Assembly (NCBI GenBank): GCA_016711265.1
Contig: JADJTI010000006.1
Span: 124,001 to 188,000 of the forward strand
Direction: 5' to 3'
Source: Austwickia sp.
GTDB lineage: Bacteria; Actinomycetota; Actinomycetes; Actinomycetales; Dermatophilaceae
Length of the DNA: 64,000 nucleotides
Made by a program: the position numbers and the translations under genes. Under the pieces are notes generated by a model. That model made no database searches, had not been told where the DNA came from, and worked only from the letters and a program-made list of their open reading frames with translations. This document shows positions 1 through 8,240 of the stretch, in pieces (position 1 is the stretch's first letter; the number at the start of each line of letters is the position of its first letter).

Positions 1-1007
1 CTGACCTGCGCCGCAGCGAACGCACGTCCACACTCGCCAAGTCGACCAAGGCCCTGGTCGCCATCAACGGCGGCTTCTTCACCTACACCGCCGACCGAGC
101 GGCCCCCGGCGACCCGGTCGGACTCGGCATCCTCCGGGGCACCATCACGAGCGAACCCGTGGCCGGCTCCGGGGCCGTCGGGTTGATCATCGACGCGCAG
201 ACCGCACGGTTGACCATCTCCCGCTTCAGCTGGGCCGGAACGCTGCAGGCCGACGGCGCTGAAGGAGATCCGCTCCCGGTGCACGGGATCAACCGGCCGC
301 CGGTGGCGGCCGGGACCTGCGTTCGGATCCCCGTGGCCGAGTCCGGCGAGGACCCACCCGAGCCGGTCAACCCCGGCGACGTCCCGCCCCTGGCCTCCTG
401 TGCCGGCACCGGCGAGATCGTCAGGGTCACCGGGCATTGGGGAGCCCTGACTCCTGCTGGACCTGGTGTCGAGATCCTCGTGGACCGCGACGGCTGCGTG
501 CTGCGCGCGCGCAGCACGCGCGGCGGGGCGTTGGCTCCCGCGCACGTGGCCTACCAGGGCACCGGCGGCGCCGCGGACGCCCTCCTGGAACTCTCCCGAG
601 CTGGGTGCTTGCAGTTCAGCGAGCGCCTGGTGGACCAGGATGGCGTGGAGGTCGGCCTGACCCCCTCGCTCAACGCCGTCAACGGCCGGCAGGTCCTGGT
701 CCGGGACGGGGCCATCGTGGAGACCCGCGCGGGACGCGGCTTCCAGGGACGTAACCCCCGCACCATCGTGGGCCGCACCGCCCGCGGCGTGATCGCGTTC
801 GTCACCATCGACGGACGCCGGCCCACCAGCGTCGGGGCGTCCCTGGCCGAGGCGGCCCGGGTGGCCCGATCGCTGGGACTGGTGGACGCGATCAACCTCG
901 ATGGCGGCGGTTCGACGACGATGGTGATCCGCGGCACAGTGGTCAACCAGGTCAGTGGACGCACCGAACGCGCTGTCGGTGACGCCCTGGTCCTGCTGCC
1001 CGGCTGA
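1..1007 (+). CDS. Phosphodiester glycosidase family protein (NAGPA/DUF2233), 5' end missing
   Basis: The reading frame is open from the left edge (codon phase from base 3) to a TGA at 1005-1007, so the N-terminus lies outside the window. Two family hallmarks are visible: AINGGFF near base 62, and AINLDGGGSTTM near the C-terminus (about base 890), the glycine-rich motif of the NAGPA fold. This family hydrolyses phosphodiester-linked sugars; bacterial members are usually secreted or cell-wall associated. An internal ATG at 159 is not the start, because the conserved NGGFF motif lies upstream of it in the same frame. The substrate cannot be read from the sequence. Confidence 0.85.
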   Translation, partial: DLRRSERTSTLAKSTKALVAINGGFFTYTADRAAPGDPVGLGILRGTITSEPVAGSGAVGLIIDAQTARLTISRFSWAGTLQADGAEGDPLPVHGINRPPVAAGTCVRIPVAESGEDPPEPVNPGDVPPLASCAGTGEIVRVTGHWGALTPAGPGVEILVDRDGCVLRARSTRGGALAPAHVAYQGTGGAADALLELSRAGCLQFSERLVDQDGVEVGLTPSLNAVNGRQVLVRDGAIVETRAGRGFQGRNPRTIVGRTARGVIAFVTIDGRRPTSVGASLAEAARVARSLGLVDAINLDGGGSTTMVIRGTVVNQVSGRTERAVGDALVLLPG

Positions 1008-1096
1008 CCTGGATGCAGCCCGCGTCGCCAGCCGGTCACCCGCTGTTCACCCGCGCCTGATTGAACGGAACCGTGCACTCCCGCCTCCCGGCTCGA

Positions 1097-1897
1097 ATGG
1101 GCCGGCTGATCGTGTCCGGCGGCGGGGCCACCCTGGCCGTGGCCGGCACGATCGTGGCCACCCGCACGCTGGTCCGACACCAGGCCCGGATCGCCCGCGG
1201 CACCATCGGCGCCCCGTTCGGCGAGTCCGCATGGCCCGCGGACCGCACCTATCGTCGCCGCTTCGACGGCCAACTCGATCTGGTCGTCCTCGGCGACTCG
1301 ATGGCCGCGGGCCTGGGCGCCGACCGCCCCCGGCACACCCTCGGCGCCCGTCTGGCCAAGGGCCTGGGCAAGCGCACCCGATGTGCCGTCCGGTTGACCA
1401 CCGTCGCCCAGGTGGGGGCCGAATCTCCTTGGCTGCCGGACCAACTGGCCCGGCTGCCGGGCGGCTACCGCCCGGACGTGGCCGTCATCGTCATCGGCGG
1501 CAACGACGTCACCCACGGCATCCCGATCAGCGAATCCATCCGGCACCTCGGCGCCTGCATCGACGACCTGCGCGCCCGGGGCGCCGTCGTGGTAGTCGGC
1601 ACCTGTCCCGACCTGGGTGCGCTGACCGCCGTACCGCAGCCGCTGCGCACCCTCGCCTCGCGGGCGTCTCGACGGCTCGCCGCGGCCCAACGTCGCGCGG
1701 CACACCGGCATGGCGCGTACGTCGTCTCGCTCGGCTCGGTGCTGCGCCCGGTGTTCGCCGCGGAACCCGAGGTGATGTTCAGCCAGGACCGGTTCCACCC
1801 CAGCTCAGCCGGCTACCAGCGGGCGGCCCGGGCGATCCTGCCGGTGATCGTGACGGCCCTGGAGGACGTCGCCGCCTTCCCGGCGCCCGCCCGGTGA
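1097..1897 (+). CDS. SGNH/GDSL-type hydrolase, membrane anchored
   Basis: A hydrolase of the SGNH fold (esterase or lipase type). Block I is VVLGDSMAAG with the nucleophile serine, block III is VIVIGGNDV with the GxND oxyanion residues, and block V is the C-terminal DRFHPSSAG with the catalytic Asp and His. The N-terminus (GGGATLAVAGTIVA) is a hydrophobic signal anchor, so the enzyme probably acts outside the membrane. The start is uncertain: ATG 1097 is chosen, but a TTG at 1061 in the same frame would add 12 residues, and neither has a clear ribosome binding site. Its stop lies 10 nt from the converging Pnkp gene. Confidence 0.8.
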   Translation: MGRLIVSGGGATLAVAGTIVATRTLVRHQARIARGTIGAPFGESAWPADRTYRRRFDGQLDLVVLGDSMAAGLGADRPRHTLGARLAKGLGKRTRCAVRLTTVAQVGAESPWLPDQLARLPGGYRPDVAVIVIGGNDVTHGIPISESIRHLGACIDDLRARGAVVVVGTCPDLGALTAVPQPLRTLASRASRRLAAAQRRAAHRHGAYVVSLGSVLRPVFAAEPEVMFSQDRFHPSSAGYQRAARAILPVIVTALEDVAAFPAPAR

Positions 1898-1907
1898 CAC
1901 CCGCGCG

Positions 1908-4433
1908 TCACAGGCGCGGGTCCACCGGGTCGGACTCGAGCGCCAGCACGCCGAACACCGGTTCGTGCACCCGCCACAGCGGCTCTCCGGCGGCCAGCCG
2001 GGCCAGGGACTCGATCCCCAGTGCGTACTCGCGCAACGCCAGCGACCGTTTGCGGCCCAGGTTGCGTTCGCGCAGCCGGTCGAGGTTCTCGGGGCGGGCG
2101 TAGGCCGGTCCGTAGATGATCCGCAGGTACTCGCGGCCGCGCACCTTCAGCCCCGGTTGTACCAGGCCCTTGACGCCGCGAACGCAGTTCGCCATCGGTT
2201 TGACCACCATTCCCTCGCCGCCCTCGCCGGTCAGCTCCTCCCACCACCGCACACCGTCGACCAGCGATCCGGGATCGGCGGTGTCGACCGCCAGCCGCCG
2301 GGTCGTCCGGAACAGCTCCGGGTCGGCCCGCACCAAGCGGTCGGCGATGTCCAGGTGCCAGCGGTGGCTGCGCTCCTCGAACGTGGCCCCGCGGGCAGCC
2401 AGCACCTGGAAGGGCGCCAGCGCCACCCCCGCCAAACCCTCCGTCGGCCAGACATACCGGCGCCAGGCCACGTCGTACGCACCGATGTCCTCCTGCGCCG
2501 AGCGCATCCGCTCGGTCAGGCTCTCCACCGGCAGGCCCCGCTGCGCCGCCTGCTCGAGGATCGCCAGCACGGCGGGCGTCGCCGCCCGCCCAGCCGCGCC
2601 GACCGCGGCGTACTGCTCGCGCAGCAGGCCCTGCGCTTTCAGCGACCACGGCAGCAGCTCGGCGTCCAGGATCAGCCAGTCCGTGCCGAGCTCGTCGAAG
2701 ACCCCGGCCGACGTCGCCGCCTCCCGGACCCGCTGCAGCAGCGCGGATGCCAGCGGTTCGGGCAGGAACGCACGACCCGTGCGGGTGTACACCGTGTCCG
2801 CGGGTGCATCGGTCGCGCCGCCGCCCCCCTGCGCACGCACGACGATCACCGCCCGGGAACCCATGTGCTTCTCCTGGCAGATCACCTCCGACACGCCCCA
2901 GGACCGGTACTGCGCGAACGCCTCGTCGGGGTGCTCCAGGTACCCAGGGCGACTCGAGGTCGCCACCGGAGACATCGTCGGCGGCAGGTACGGCACCCGG
3001 CTCGGCGGCAGCGCGAACCGACTCATCACCTCCAACGCCCCGGCGGCCTGCTCGGCGGCCACGGTCACCGTGCCCAGCAGCCGGGTCTGCACGCCGCGGC
3101 GGCCCAGCACGTCCTCCAGGCGCAGCTCGTCGGACGCCCGCTCGGGGGCTGCGGGGGTCAGCGGCTTGGCCGGTTCGTAGTAGACGCGGCTCGCCCGGAC
3201 CTGCACGGTGTCGCGTTCGGGGTACCGCAGCGCCGACAGCGAACCACCGAACACGCAGCCGGTGTCCAGGCAGATCGTCCGGTTGACCCACTCCAACTCC
3301 GTGGTGGGGGTGTGCCCGTAGACCACCATGGCCTGCCCGCGGTAGTCCCGGGCCCACGGGTAGCGCACCGGCAACCCGAACTCGTCGGTTTCGCCCGTGG
3401 TGTCGCCGTACAGCGCGAACGAGCGCACCCTTCCCGACGCTCGCCCCTGGTAGGCCTCCTTGAGGCCGGCGTGCGCGACCACGAGCCGCCCGTCGTCCAG
3501 GACCAGATGCGAGACCAGCCCGTAGCACCAGTCCCGCACCTGCCGACGGAACTCCGGGGACTCCTGCTCCAGCTCGGCCAGCGTCCGTTCCAGGCCGTGA
3601 CTCACCCGCACCCGGGCCCCGTCCAGCGCCCTGATCAGCTTCGACTCGTGATTGCCGGGGACGGCCAGCGCATGCCCCGCCGCGGTCATCCCCATCGCCA
3701 GCCGCAGCACCCCGACCGAGGAGGGCCCGCGGTCCACCAGGTCGCCGACGAAGATCACCGTGCGCCCATCCGGATGTACGGCGTCCACCGGCCGGTTCTG
3801 CTCGTCGCAGGTCACGGCGTAGCCGAGCAGGCCCAGCAGCTCACGCAGCTCATCGAGACAGCCGTGCACGTCGCCGATGATGTCGAACGGCCCGCGCCGA
3901 TCGGTCAGGTCGGTGAGCAGCCGGTCGCGCACGATCCGCGCCTGTTCGACCTCGGCCGGGCTGCGCAGCACGTGGACGGTGCGGAAACCCTCCTTGCCGA
4001 GCCGGGCGATCGAACGCCGCAACTGCGCCTGGTGGCGGCGGATCACCCCGTCGGGGAAATTGCGGTCGGGGCGGGCGCGGTGCCGCTCCAGGGCCACCTT
4101 CTCCCCGACGTCGAGCACAATGGCCACCGGCAGGACGTCATGGGCCCGGGCCAGGGCGACCAGCTGAGCCCGGGACTCCTGGGTGACGTGGGTGGCGTCG
4201 ACCACGGTCAGCAGCCCACGGTCCAACCGCTTGCCGGCGATGTAATAGAGCACGTCGAACGCATCGCCCGAGGCCGCCTGGTCGTTCTCGTCCCCGCTGA
4301 CGAGCAGCCGGCACGCGTCCGAGCTGAGCACCTCGTGGGGGGCGAACACCCGGCGGGCGAACGTGGTCTTCCCGGAGCCGGACACCCCGATCAGCGCCAC
4401 CAGGCTCAGCTGGGGCAGGTGCAGGTCGGTCAT
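1908..4433 (-). CDS. pnkp: Polynucleotide kinase-phosphatase-ligase, RNA end-healing enzyme
   Basis: An 841-residue bacterial Pnkp that repairs cleaved RNA together with Hen1. The N-terminal 5'-OH kinase has the P-loop GVSGSGKT at residues 16-23. The central metallophosphoesterase, which removes 2',3'-cyclic phosphate, has GDVHG (Asp187, His189), GDLVDRG, GNHE and YGHT. The C-terminal adenylyltransferase/ligase has the KxxG nucleotidyl lysine in EKHMGSR (Lys522) and EGMVVKP. The ATG at 4433 overlaps the TGA of hen1 in ATGA, so the two are translationally coupled. An in-frame upstream extension to 4610 lies inside hen1 and is not used. All three active sites look intact, and length and domain order match the family. 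Confidence 0.95.
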   Translation of the reverse strand: MTDLHLPQLSLVALIGVSGSGKTTFARRVFAPHEVLSSDACRLLVSGDENDQAASGDAFDVLYYIAGKRLDRGLLTVVDATHVTQESRAQLVALARAHDVLPVAIVLDVGEKVALERHRARPDRNFPDGVIRRHQAQLRRSIARLGKEGFRTVHVLRSPAEVEQARIVRDRLLTDLTDRRGPFDIIGDVHGCLDELRELLGLLGYAVTCDEQNRPVDAVHPDGRTVIFVGDLVDRGPSSVGVLRLAMGMTAAGHALAVPGNHESKLIRALDGARVRVSHGLERTLAELEQESPEFRRQVRDWCYGLVSHLVLDDGRLVVAHAGLKEAYQGRASGRVRSFALYGDTTGETDEFGLPVRYPWARDYRGQAMVVYGHTPTTELEWVNRTICLDTGCVFGGSLSALRYPERDTVQVRASRVYYEPAKPLTPAAPERASDELRLEDVLGRRGVQTRLLGTVTVAAEQAAGALEVMSRFALPPSRVPYLPPTMSPVATSSRPGYLEHPDEAFAQYRSWGVSEVICQEKHMGSRAVIVVRAQGGGGATDAPADTVYTRTGRAFLPEPLASALLQRVREAATSAGVFDELGTDWLILDAELLPWSLKAQGLLREQYAAVGAAGRAATPAVLAILEQAAQRGLPVESLTERMRSAQEDIGAYDVAWRRYVWPTEGLAGVALAPFQVLAARGATFEERSHRWHLDIADRLVRADPELFRTTRRLAVDTADPGSLVDGVRWWEELTGEGGEGMVVKPMANCVRGVKGLVQPGLKVRGREYLRIIYGPAYARPENLDRLRERNLGRKRSLALREYALGIESLARLAAGEPLWRVHEPVFGVLALESDPVDPRL

Positions 4434-5974
4434 GACGCCGCGCCCGTCCCGCGCTGGTCGTGGGCGCCCTGGTCGGCCCGGGTGAACAGCGCCAACTGGG
4501 TGGGTGGCCCCAGTTCGCGGTCCTGGTCGCCCACGGGACGCAACGCCACGGCGTACCCGTAGCGCGCGGCCATCGCCTCGGCCCAGGCACGAAACTGCGC
4601 CCGGTTCCATTCGAACCGGTGGTCGGGGTGCCGCAGGTGCCCCTCGGGCAGACCGTAGCGGCGGTTGTACTCGGCGTTGGGGGTCGTCACGATCACCGCC
4701 GCGGGGGCGGCGCAGGCGAAGACATGGCGTTCCAGGGCGGGCAACCGGTCGGGATCGACGTGTTCGATGACCTCGATCAGCAGGACCGCGTCGAACCCGG
4801 CCAGCGCATCATCCCGGTAGGTGAGGCTGGACTGGCGCAACGTCAGCCGCTCCCGCTGGTGGTCGCCGAGCCGGTCCAGGCCGAGTCGCCGCTCCGCGCG
4901 GCGGAGGCACGCGGCTGATACATCGGCGCCGACGATCTCCGTGAACGCGGGGTCCTTGAGCAGCTCCTGGAGGTAGTAACCCTCGCCGCAGCCGAGGTCG
5001 ACGACCCGCCGGGCACCCACGTCCCGCACGGCCTGCAGGACGGCATCGCGCCGCAGCTGCCGCAACGACGTGGGCGTCTCGGTCGCCAGCGTCTCGGTCG
5101 CCAGCGTCTCGAGTGCCGGGGCAGCGGCCTCGACCGTGTCCTCCAGCGCCTCCAGCCGCGCGATCGCGTCTCGGACGTACCCGCGCTGGGCCGCCAGGTA
5201 CCGCGCCACGATCAGGTCCCGCTGCGGATGCTCGGCCAACCACCCCTGCCCGCGGCGTACCAGCGTGTCGACCTCGGCGGGACCCACCCAGTAGTGCTTG
5301 GCGTTGTCCAGCACCGGCAGCAGCACGTACAGCTGGGAGAGCGCCACGCTGAGCCGCTGCTGACCGCTCAGCCGCAGGTCGACGTACGGCGCATCGCCCC
5401 AGCCCAGGTCAGGCGCCAACGGCAGCGGGCGGGCGTCCACCTGCCAGCCGAGCGGTTCGAAGAGCGCGCGCACCAGATCGGCGCCGGTGAGGCCGGCCTG
5501 CCGAGGAACCGTTGGGGAATTCGCTTCGCCTACCCGGTGCGGATCCCCCGACGGTTCGGCGCCAGTCGCGTCTCCGGCGCCCCCCGAGCCCCGGGCGGGC
5601 AGCACGGGGATGTGGACCTCCAGCGGCAGGTCGGTATCGGCCAGGTCGGGGCGGGCCTCGCAGCGGCCCGCCATCGCCGTGGTGAAGGCCCGGCGCATCG
5701 CCACGGCCAGCAGTGACGAGGCGGCGTACGGGCGGTCGTTGACATAGTGCCCAAGCGCGAATCCCCCCGGCTGGCCCTTGGCGCCGCGGACCAACCCGAT
5801 CGGGTCCACCTCCAGCAGGAGGGCGACGGTGCACCGCTGCGGCGTGGCCTCGGGGTAGAACACGGTGGCCCGACCGACGGGCAGGTTGAGCGTCTGCACC
5901 CGGTCGGGGTGTTTGTGCAGCAGGAAGCCCAGGTCGTCGGCGTCCGGTGCGGTCGAGGTCAGAGTGAGCAGCAC
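4430..5974 (-). CDS. hen1: 3'-terminal RNA ribose 2'-O-methyltransferase Hen1
   Basis: A 514-residue bacterial Hen1. The N-terminal half is the Hen1-specific region that binds Pnkp and activates its ligase. The C-terminal half is the methyltransferase: the SAM motif VDLGCGEGYYLQ near residue 325 and the metal-binding EVIEHVD near 400, followed by VTTPNAEYN and a late His-rich stretch (RHPDHRFEWN). Known role: it methylates the 2'-OH at the 3' end of broken RNA before ligation, which protects the junction from being cut again. The start is GTG 5974. The linker holds a 15-bp tandem repeat (5076-5111) coding for repeated ETLAT residues. The gene lies 49 nt after the YheO-type regulator on the same strand. 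Confidence 0.95.
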   Translation of the reverse strand: MLLTLTSTAPDADDLGFLLHKHPDRVQTLNLPVGRATVFYPEATPQRCTVALLLEVDPIGLVRGAKGQPGGFALGHYVNDRPYAASSLLAVAMRRAFTTAMAGRCEARPDLADTDLPLEVHIPVLPARGSGGAGDATGAEPSGDPHRVGEANSPTVPRQAGLTGADLVRALFEPLGWQVDARPLPLAPDLGWGDAPYVDLRLSGQQRLSVALSQLYVLLPVLDNAKHYWVGPAEVDTLVRRGQGWLAEHPQRDLIVARYLAAQRGYVRDAIARLEALEDTVEAAAPALETLATETLATETPTSLRQLRRDAVLQAVRDVGARRVVDLGCGEGYYLQELLKDPAFTEIVGADVSAACLRRAERRLGLDRLGDHQRERLTLRQSSLTYRDDALAGFDAVLLIEVIEHVDPDRLPALERHVFACAAPAAVIVTTPNAEYNRRYGLPEGHLRHPDHRFEWNRAQFRAWAEAMAARYGYAVALRPVGDQDRELGPPTQLALFTRADQGAHDQRGTGAAS

Positions 5975-6023
5975 CAGCGCATTGTGTCAGCGACCCTGCG
6001 CCCCGGGCGCGCGGTTTTCGCGG

Positions 6024-6662
6024 CTACTCCAGCTCGTTGAGGTAGTTGTAGATCGTGAACCGGGTGACGCCCAGGGCTTGGGCGGCGGTTTCGACGCTCT
6101 CCTTCAACATGAAGAAGCCGCGGTCTTTGAGGTCTTGCACGACCGCCAGTTTGTGCCGTTTCTGCATGAGTTCGACCGGTGCACCGGATGCGGCGATGGC
6201 CTGGCTGAGCAGGTGCTGAGCGAGCTCGTCGATGTCGTTGACGAACTCTTCGCCGTCCTCGGGGGCGGCCTTGGGCGAGATCGGCTGGATCGGCAGCATC
6301 GAGGTGGCCAGGACGTTCACGGCCCGCCACATCGTGACGTCGATGTTGATGCACAACGCCGCGACCGGGGTGCCCTCGGAATCCCGGCAGATCAGGGTGC
6401 TGGAGCGCAGCTCCCGGCCCCCCGGCAGCCGGGTCTCGTAGGCCACCGCGGTCTCGGGGCTCCCGCTGGCCACCGCGCGCAACAAGGAGTCGGTCGCGGG
6501 CGAACCCACCTGGCGTTCGGTGACGTGACCACTGATGGCCACGATCGAGTGCGGAACCTTGGCGAGATCGTGCAAGACCACCTCGTTGCTGCCGGGGATG
6601 CTCTGGTGCAGCGGCTCGACCATGGCGGCCAGCGTGTCGAGGATGAGCCGCGCCTCCGTCAT
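6024..6662 (-). CDS. YheO-like PAS domain / DauR-like HTH transcriptional regulator
   Basis: A 212-residue regulator. The N-terminal two thirds match the YheO-type PAS sensor domain (VVLHDLAKVPHSIVAISGH, then STLICRDSEGTPVAALCINID). The C-terminal 45 residues form the HTH (AQALGVTRFTIYNYLNEL). ATG 6662 is chosen because the PAS domain begins directly after it. The gene is divergent from the tryptophanase operon, and the 170-bp gap carries two GTTGA-type inverted repeats, which suggests it controls that operon and itself. The ligand may be tryptophan or another amino acid; this is inference from context only. Confidence 0.85.
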   Translation of the reverse strand: MTEARLILDTLAAMVEPLHQSIPGSNEVVLHDLAKVPHSIVAISGHVTERQVGSPATDSLLRAVASGSPETAVAYETRLPGGRELRSSTLICRDSEGTPVAALCINIDVTMWRAVNVLATSMLPIQPISPKAAPEDGEEFVNDIDELAQHLLSQAIAASGAPVELMQKRHKLAVVQDLKDRGFFMLKESVETAAQALGVTRFTIYNYLNELE

Positions 6663-6684
6663 GAACCCATGATAACGACGCACC

Positions 6685-6699
6685 TCAACATAGCGTTGA
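6685..6699. promoter_or_regulatory. Inverted repeat TCAAC-N5-GTTGA, candidate operator
   Basis: TCAACATAGCGTTGA is a 5+5 bp inverted repeat, 22 bp upstream of the regulator start codon. It uses the same GTTGA half-site as the palindrome at 6733-6751, but in the opposite arrangement. A likely binding site for the adjacent YheO-type regulator; inferred from position and symmetry. Confidence 0.5.
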
Positions 6700-6724
6700 A
6701 TCGCTGTCCTGCAGGTGAGATACA
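6697..6724 (+). promoter_or_regulatory. Possible promoter of the tryptophanase operon
   Basis: TTGAAT (6697-6702) could be a -35 box and GATACA (6719-6724) a -10 box, with 16 nt between. The start point would fall near 6731, directly at the 19-bp palindrome, which would suit repression. The boxes are only moderate matches. Confidence 0.35.
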
Positions 6725-6732
6725 TCAAACTT

Positions 6733-6751
6733 CTGTTGAAGCACTCAACAG
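6733..6751. promoter_or_regulatory. 19-bp palindrome CTGTTGA-N5-TCAACAG, candidate operator
   Basis: CTGTTGAAGCACTCAACAG is a perfect 7-bp inverted repeat with a 5-nt spacer, lying between the regulator and the tryptophanase gene, about 80 bp before the tnaA start codon. With the repeat at 6685-6699 it forms a pair of GTTGA-based sites, as expected for an autoregulated divergent operator region. Confidence 0.55.
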
Positions 6752-6832
6752 ATGCGAGCAGCCAGGGCATCATCGAGGAACGGACCCCTCGCGGCCATGC
6801 GCGGGCCCCCGCCCCAGACAAGGACGATCGCG

Positions 6833-8227
6833 ATGAAATACATCCCCGAACCCTTCAAGATCAAGATGGTCGAACCCATCCGGATCACCACCGAGCAGGA
6901 GCGGCGCGAGAAGATCGCGGCCGCGCATTACAACGGCTTCTCGCTGCGCGCCGAGGACGTCTACATCGACATGCAGACCGACAGCGGAACCGGCGCCATG
7001 AGCGACTCCCAATGGGCCGCCATGCTGCGCGGCGACGAGTCCTACTCCGGGGGCCGCAGCTACTACGAACTCCTGGAGACCGCGCAGGAGATCTTCGGCT
7101 ACGAGTGGATCCAGCCGGTCCACCAGGGCCGGGCCGCCGAAAAGGTGCTCTTCCCCGTCATGATCGAGAAGCCGGGGCAGTACGTCATCGCCAACACCTT
7201 CTTCGACACCACCCGGGCGCACGTCACCCTCGCTGGCGGACACCCCATCGACTGCGTCTGCCCCGAGGGCCTGGACTCCGAGCACGAGGCCCCGTTCAAA
7301 GGCAACATGGACCTGCCGAGCCTGGAGCGGGTCATCGCCGAAAAGGGCGTGGAGAACGTCGCCGGCATCGTCATGACCATCACGAACAACTCCGTCGGTG
7401 GCCAGCCGGTCTCCATGGAAAACATGGCCGCCACCTCGGCGATCGCCGCGCGGCACAAGATCCCCCTGGTCATCGACGCCGCTCGATTCGCCGAGAACGC
7501 GTTCTTCATCAAGGAACGCGAAGCGGGGTACGCCGACAAGAGCACCCAGGAGATCACCCACGAATTCTTCGGCTACGCCGACATCTTCACGATGAGCGCG
7601 AAGAAGGACGCCATCACCAACATGGGTGGGCTGCTCGGCGTACGGGAAGAGGGCGAACACGTCCCCGACGTGAAGTCGCTGGTCATCGCCGGTGAGGGTT
7701 ACGTGACGTACGGCGGCCTCGCCGGTCGCGATCTGGCCGCCCTCGCGGTCGGGCTCCGCGAGGGTTTGAACGAGGACTACCTGCGCTACCGCGTGGGGCA
7801 GGCCCGTTATCTCGGCGAACGCCTCGACGAGTACGGCATTCCGTATCAGAAGCCGGCCGGCGGGCACGCCGTGTTCGTCGACGCGGGACGGATGCTGCCG
7901 CACATCCCCTGGTACCAGTACCCCGGGCATGCACTGTCCGTGGAGTTGTACATCGAGGCCGGGGTGCGCAGCTGTGACATCGGCTCGTACCTGATGGACC
8001 GCGACCCCGAGACCGGCAAGCAGCAGCAGGCGCCGCTGGAGTTCACCCGGCTGGCGATTCCGCGCCGGGTCTACACCCAGGCCCACCTCGATGTCATCGC
8101 CGAGGCGCTCGGCGAAATCAAGCAGCGCGCCGACCAGGTGAAGGGGTACGAGATCACCTGGGAACCCAAGGTGCTACGCCACTTCACCTCCAAACTCCGT
8201 CCCGCCGAACTCCGTCCCGTCGATTGA
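6833..8227 (+). CDS. tnaA: Tryptophanase
   Basis: A 464-residue PLP enzyme of the tryptophanase/tyrosine phenol-lyase family, full length. Family motifs run throughout: LTDSGTGAM-type loop (DMQTDSGTGAMSD), HQGRAAE, NSVGGQPVS, and MSAKKDA with the PLP lysine at 258. Tryptophanase is favoured over tyrosine phenol-lyase because the segment after GVRS reads CDIGSYL, with Ile-Gly where the phenol-lyase has its substrate-binding Arg. Expected reaction: tryptophan to indole, pyruvate and ammonia. ATG 6833 follows AGGACG at 6821; an in-frame ATG at 6752 would add unconserved residues. No TnaC-like leader peptide with Trp is visible, so control is probably by the divergent regulator. Co-directional with the permease 13 nt downstream. 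Confidence 0.92.
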   Translation: MKYIPEPFKIKMVEPIRITTEQERREKIAAAHYNGFSLRAEDVYIDMQTDSGTGAMSDSQWAAMLRGDESYSGGRSYYELLETAQEIFGYEWIQPVHQGRAAEKVLFPVMIEKPGQYVIANTFFDTTRAHVTLAGGHPIDCVCPEGLDSEHEAPFKGNMDLPSLERVIAEKGVENVAGIVMTITNNSVGGQPVSMENMAATSAIAARHKIPLVIDAARFAENAFFIKEREAGYADKSTQEITHEFFGYADIFTMSAKKDAITNMGGLLGVREEGEHVPDVKSLVIAGEGYVTYGGLAGRDLAALAVGLREGLNEDYLRYRVGQARYLGERLDEYGIPYQKPAGGHAVFVDAGRMLPHIPWYQYPGHALSVELYIEAGVRSCDIGSYLMDRDPETGKQQQAPLEFTRLAIPRRVYTQAHLDVIAEALGEIKQRADQVKGYEITWEPKVLRHFTSKLRPAELRPVD

Positions 8228-8240
8228 TCAGGTACGCACC

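Noticed and set aside
1965..4562. 865-codon open frame on the plus strand opposite pnkp
   Set aside because: It is the antisense reading of a strongly conserved three-domain gene; its product is rich in His, Gln, Arg and Pro with no motif. High GC content makes such shadow frames common.
6715..6832. Possible TnaC-like leader peptide before tryptophanase
   Set aside because: The short frames in the leader carry no Trp codon in a suitable place and no stop before tnaA; nothing resembles the known attenuation peptide.
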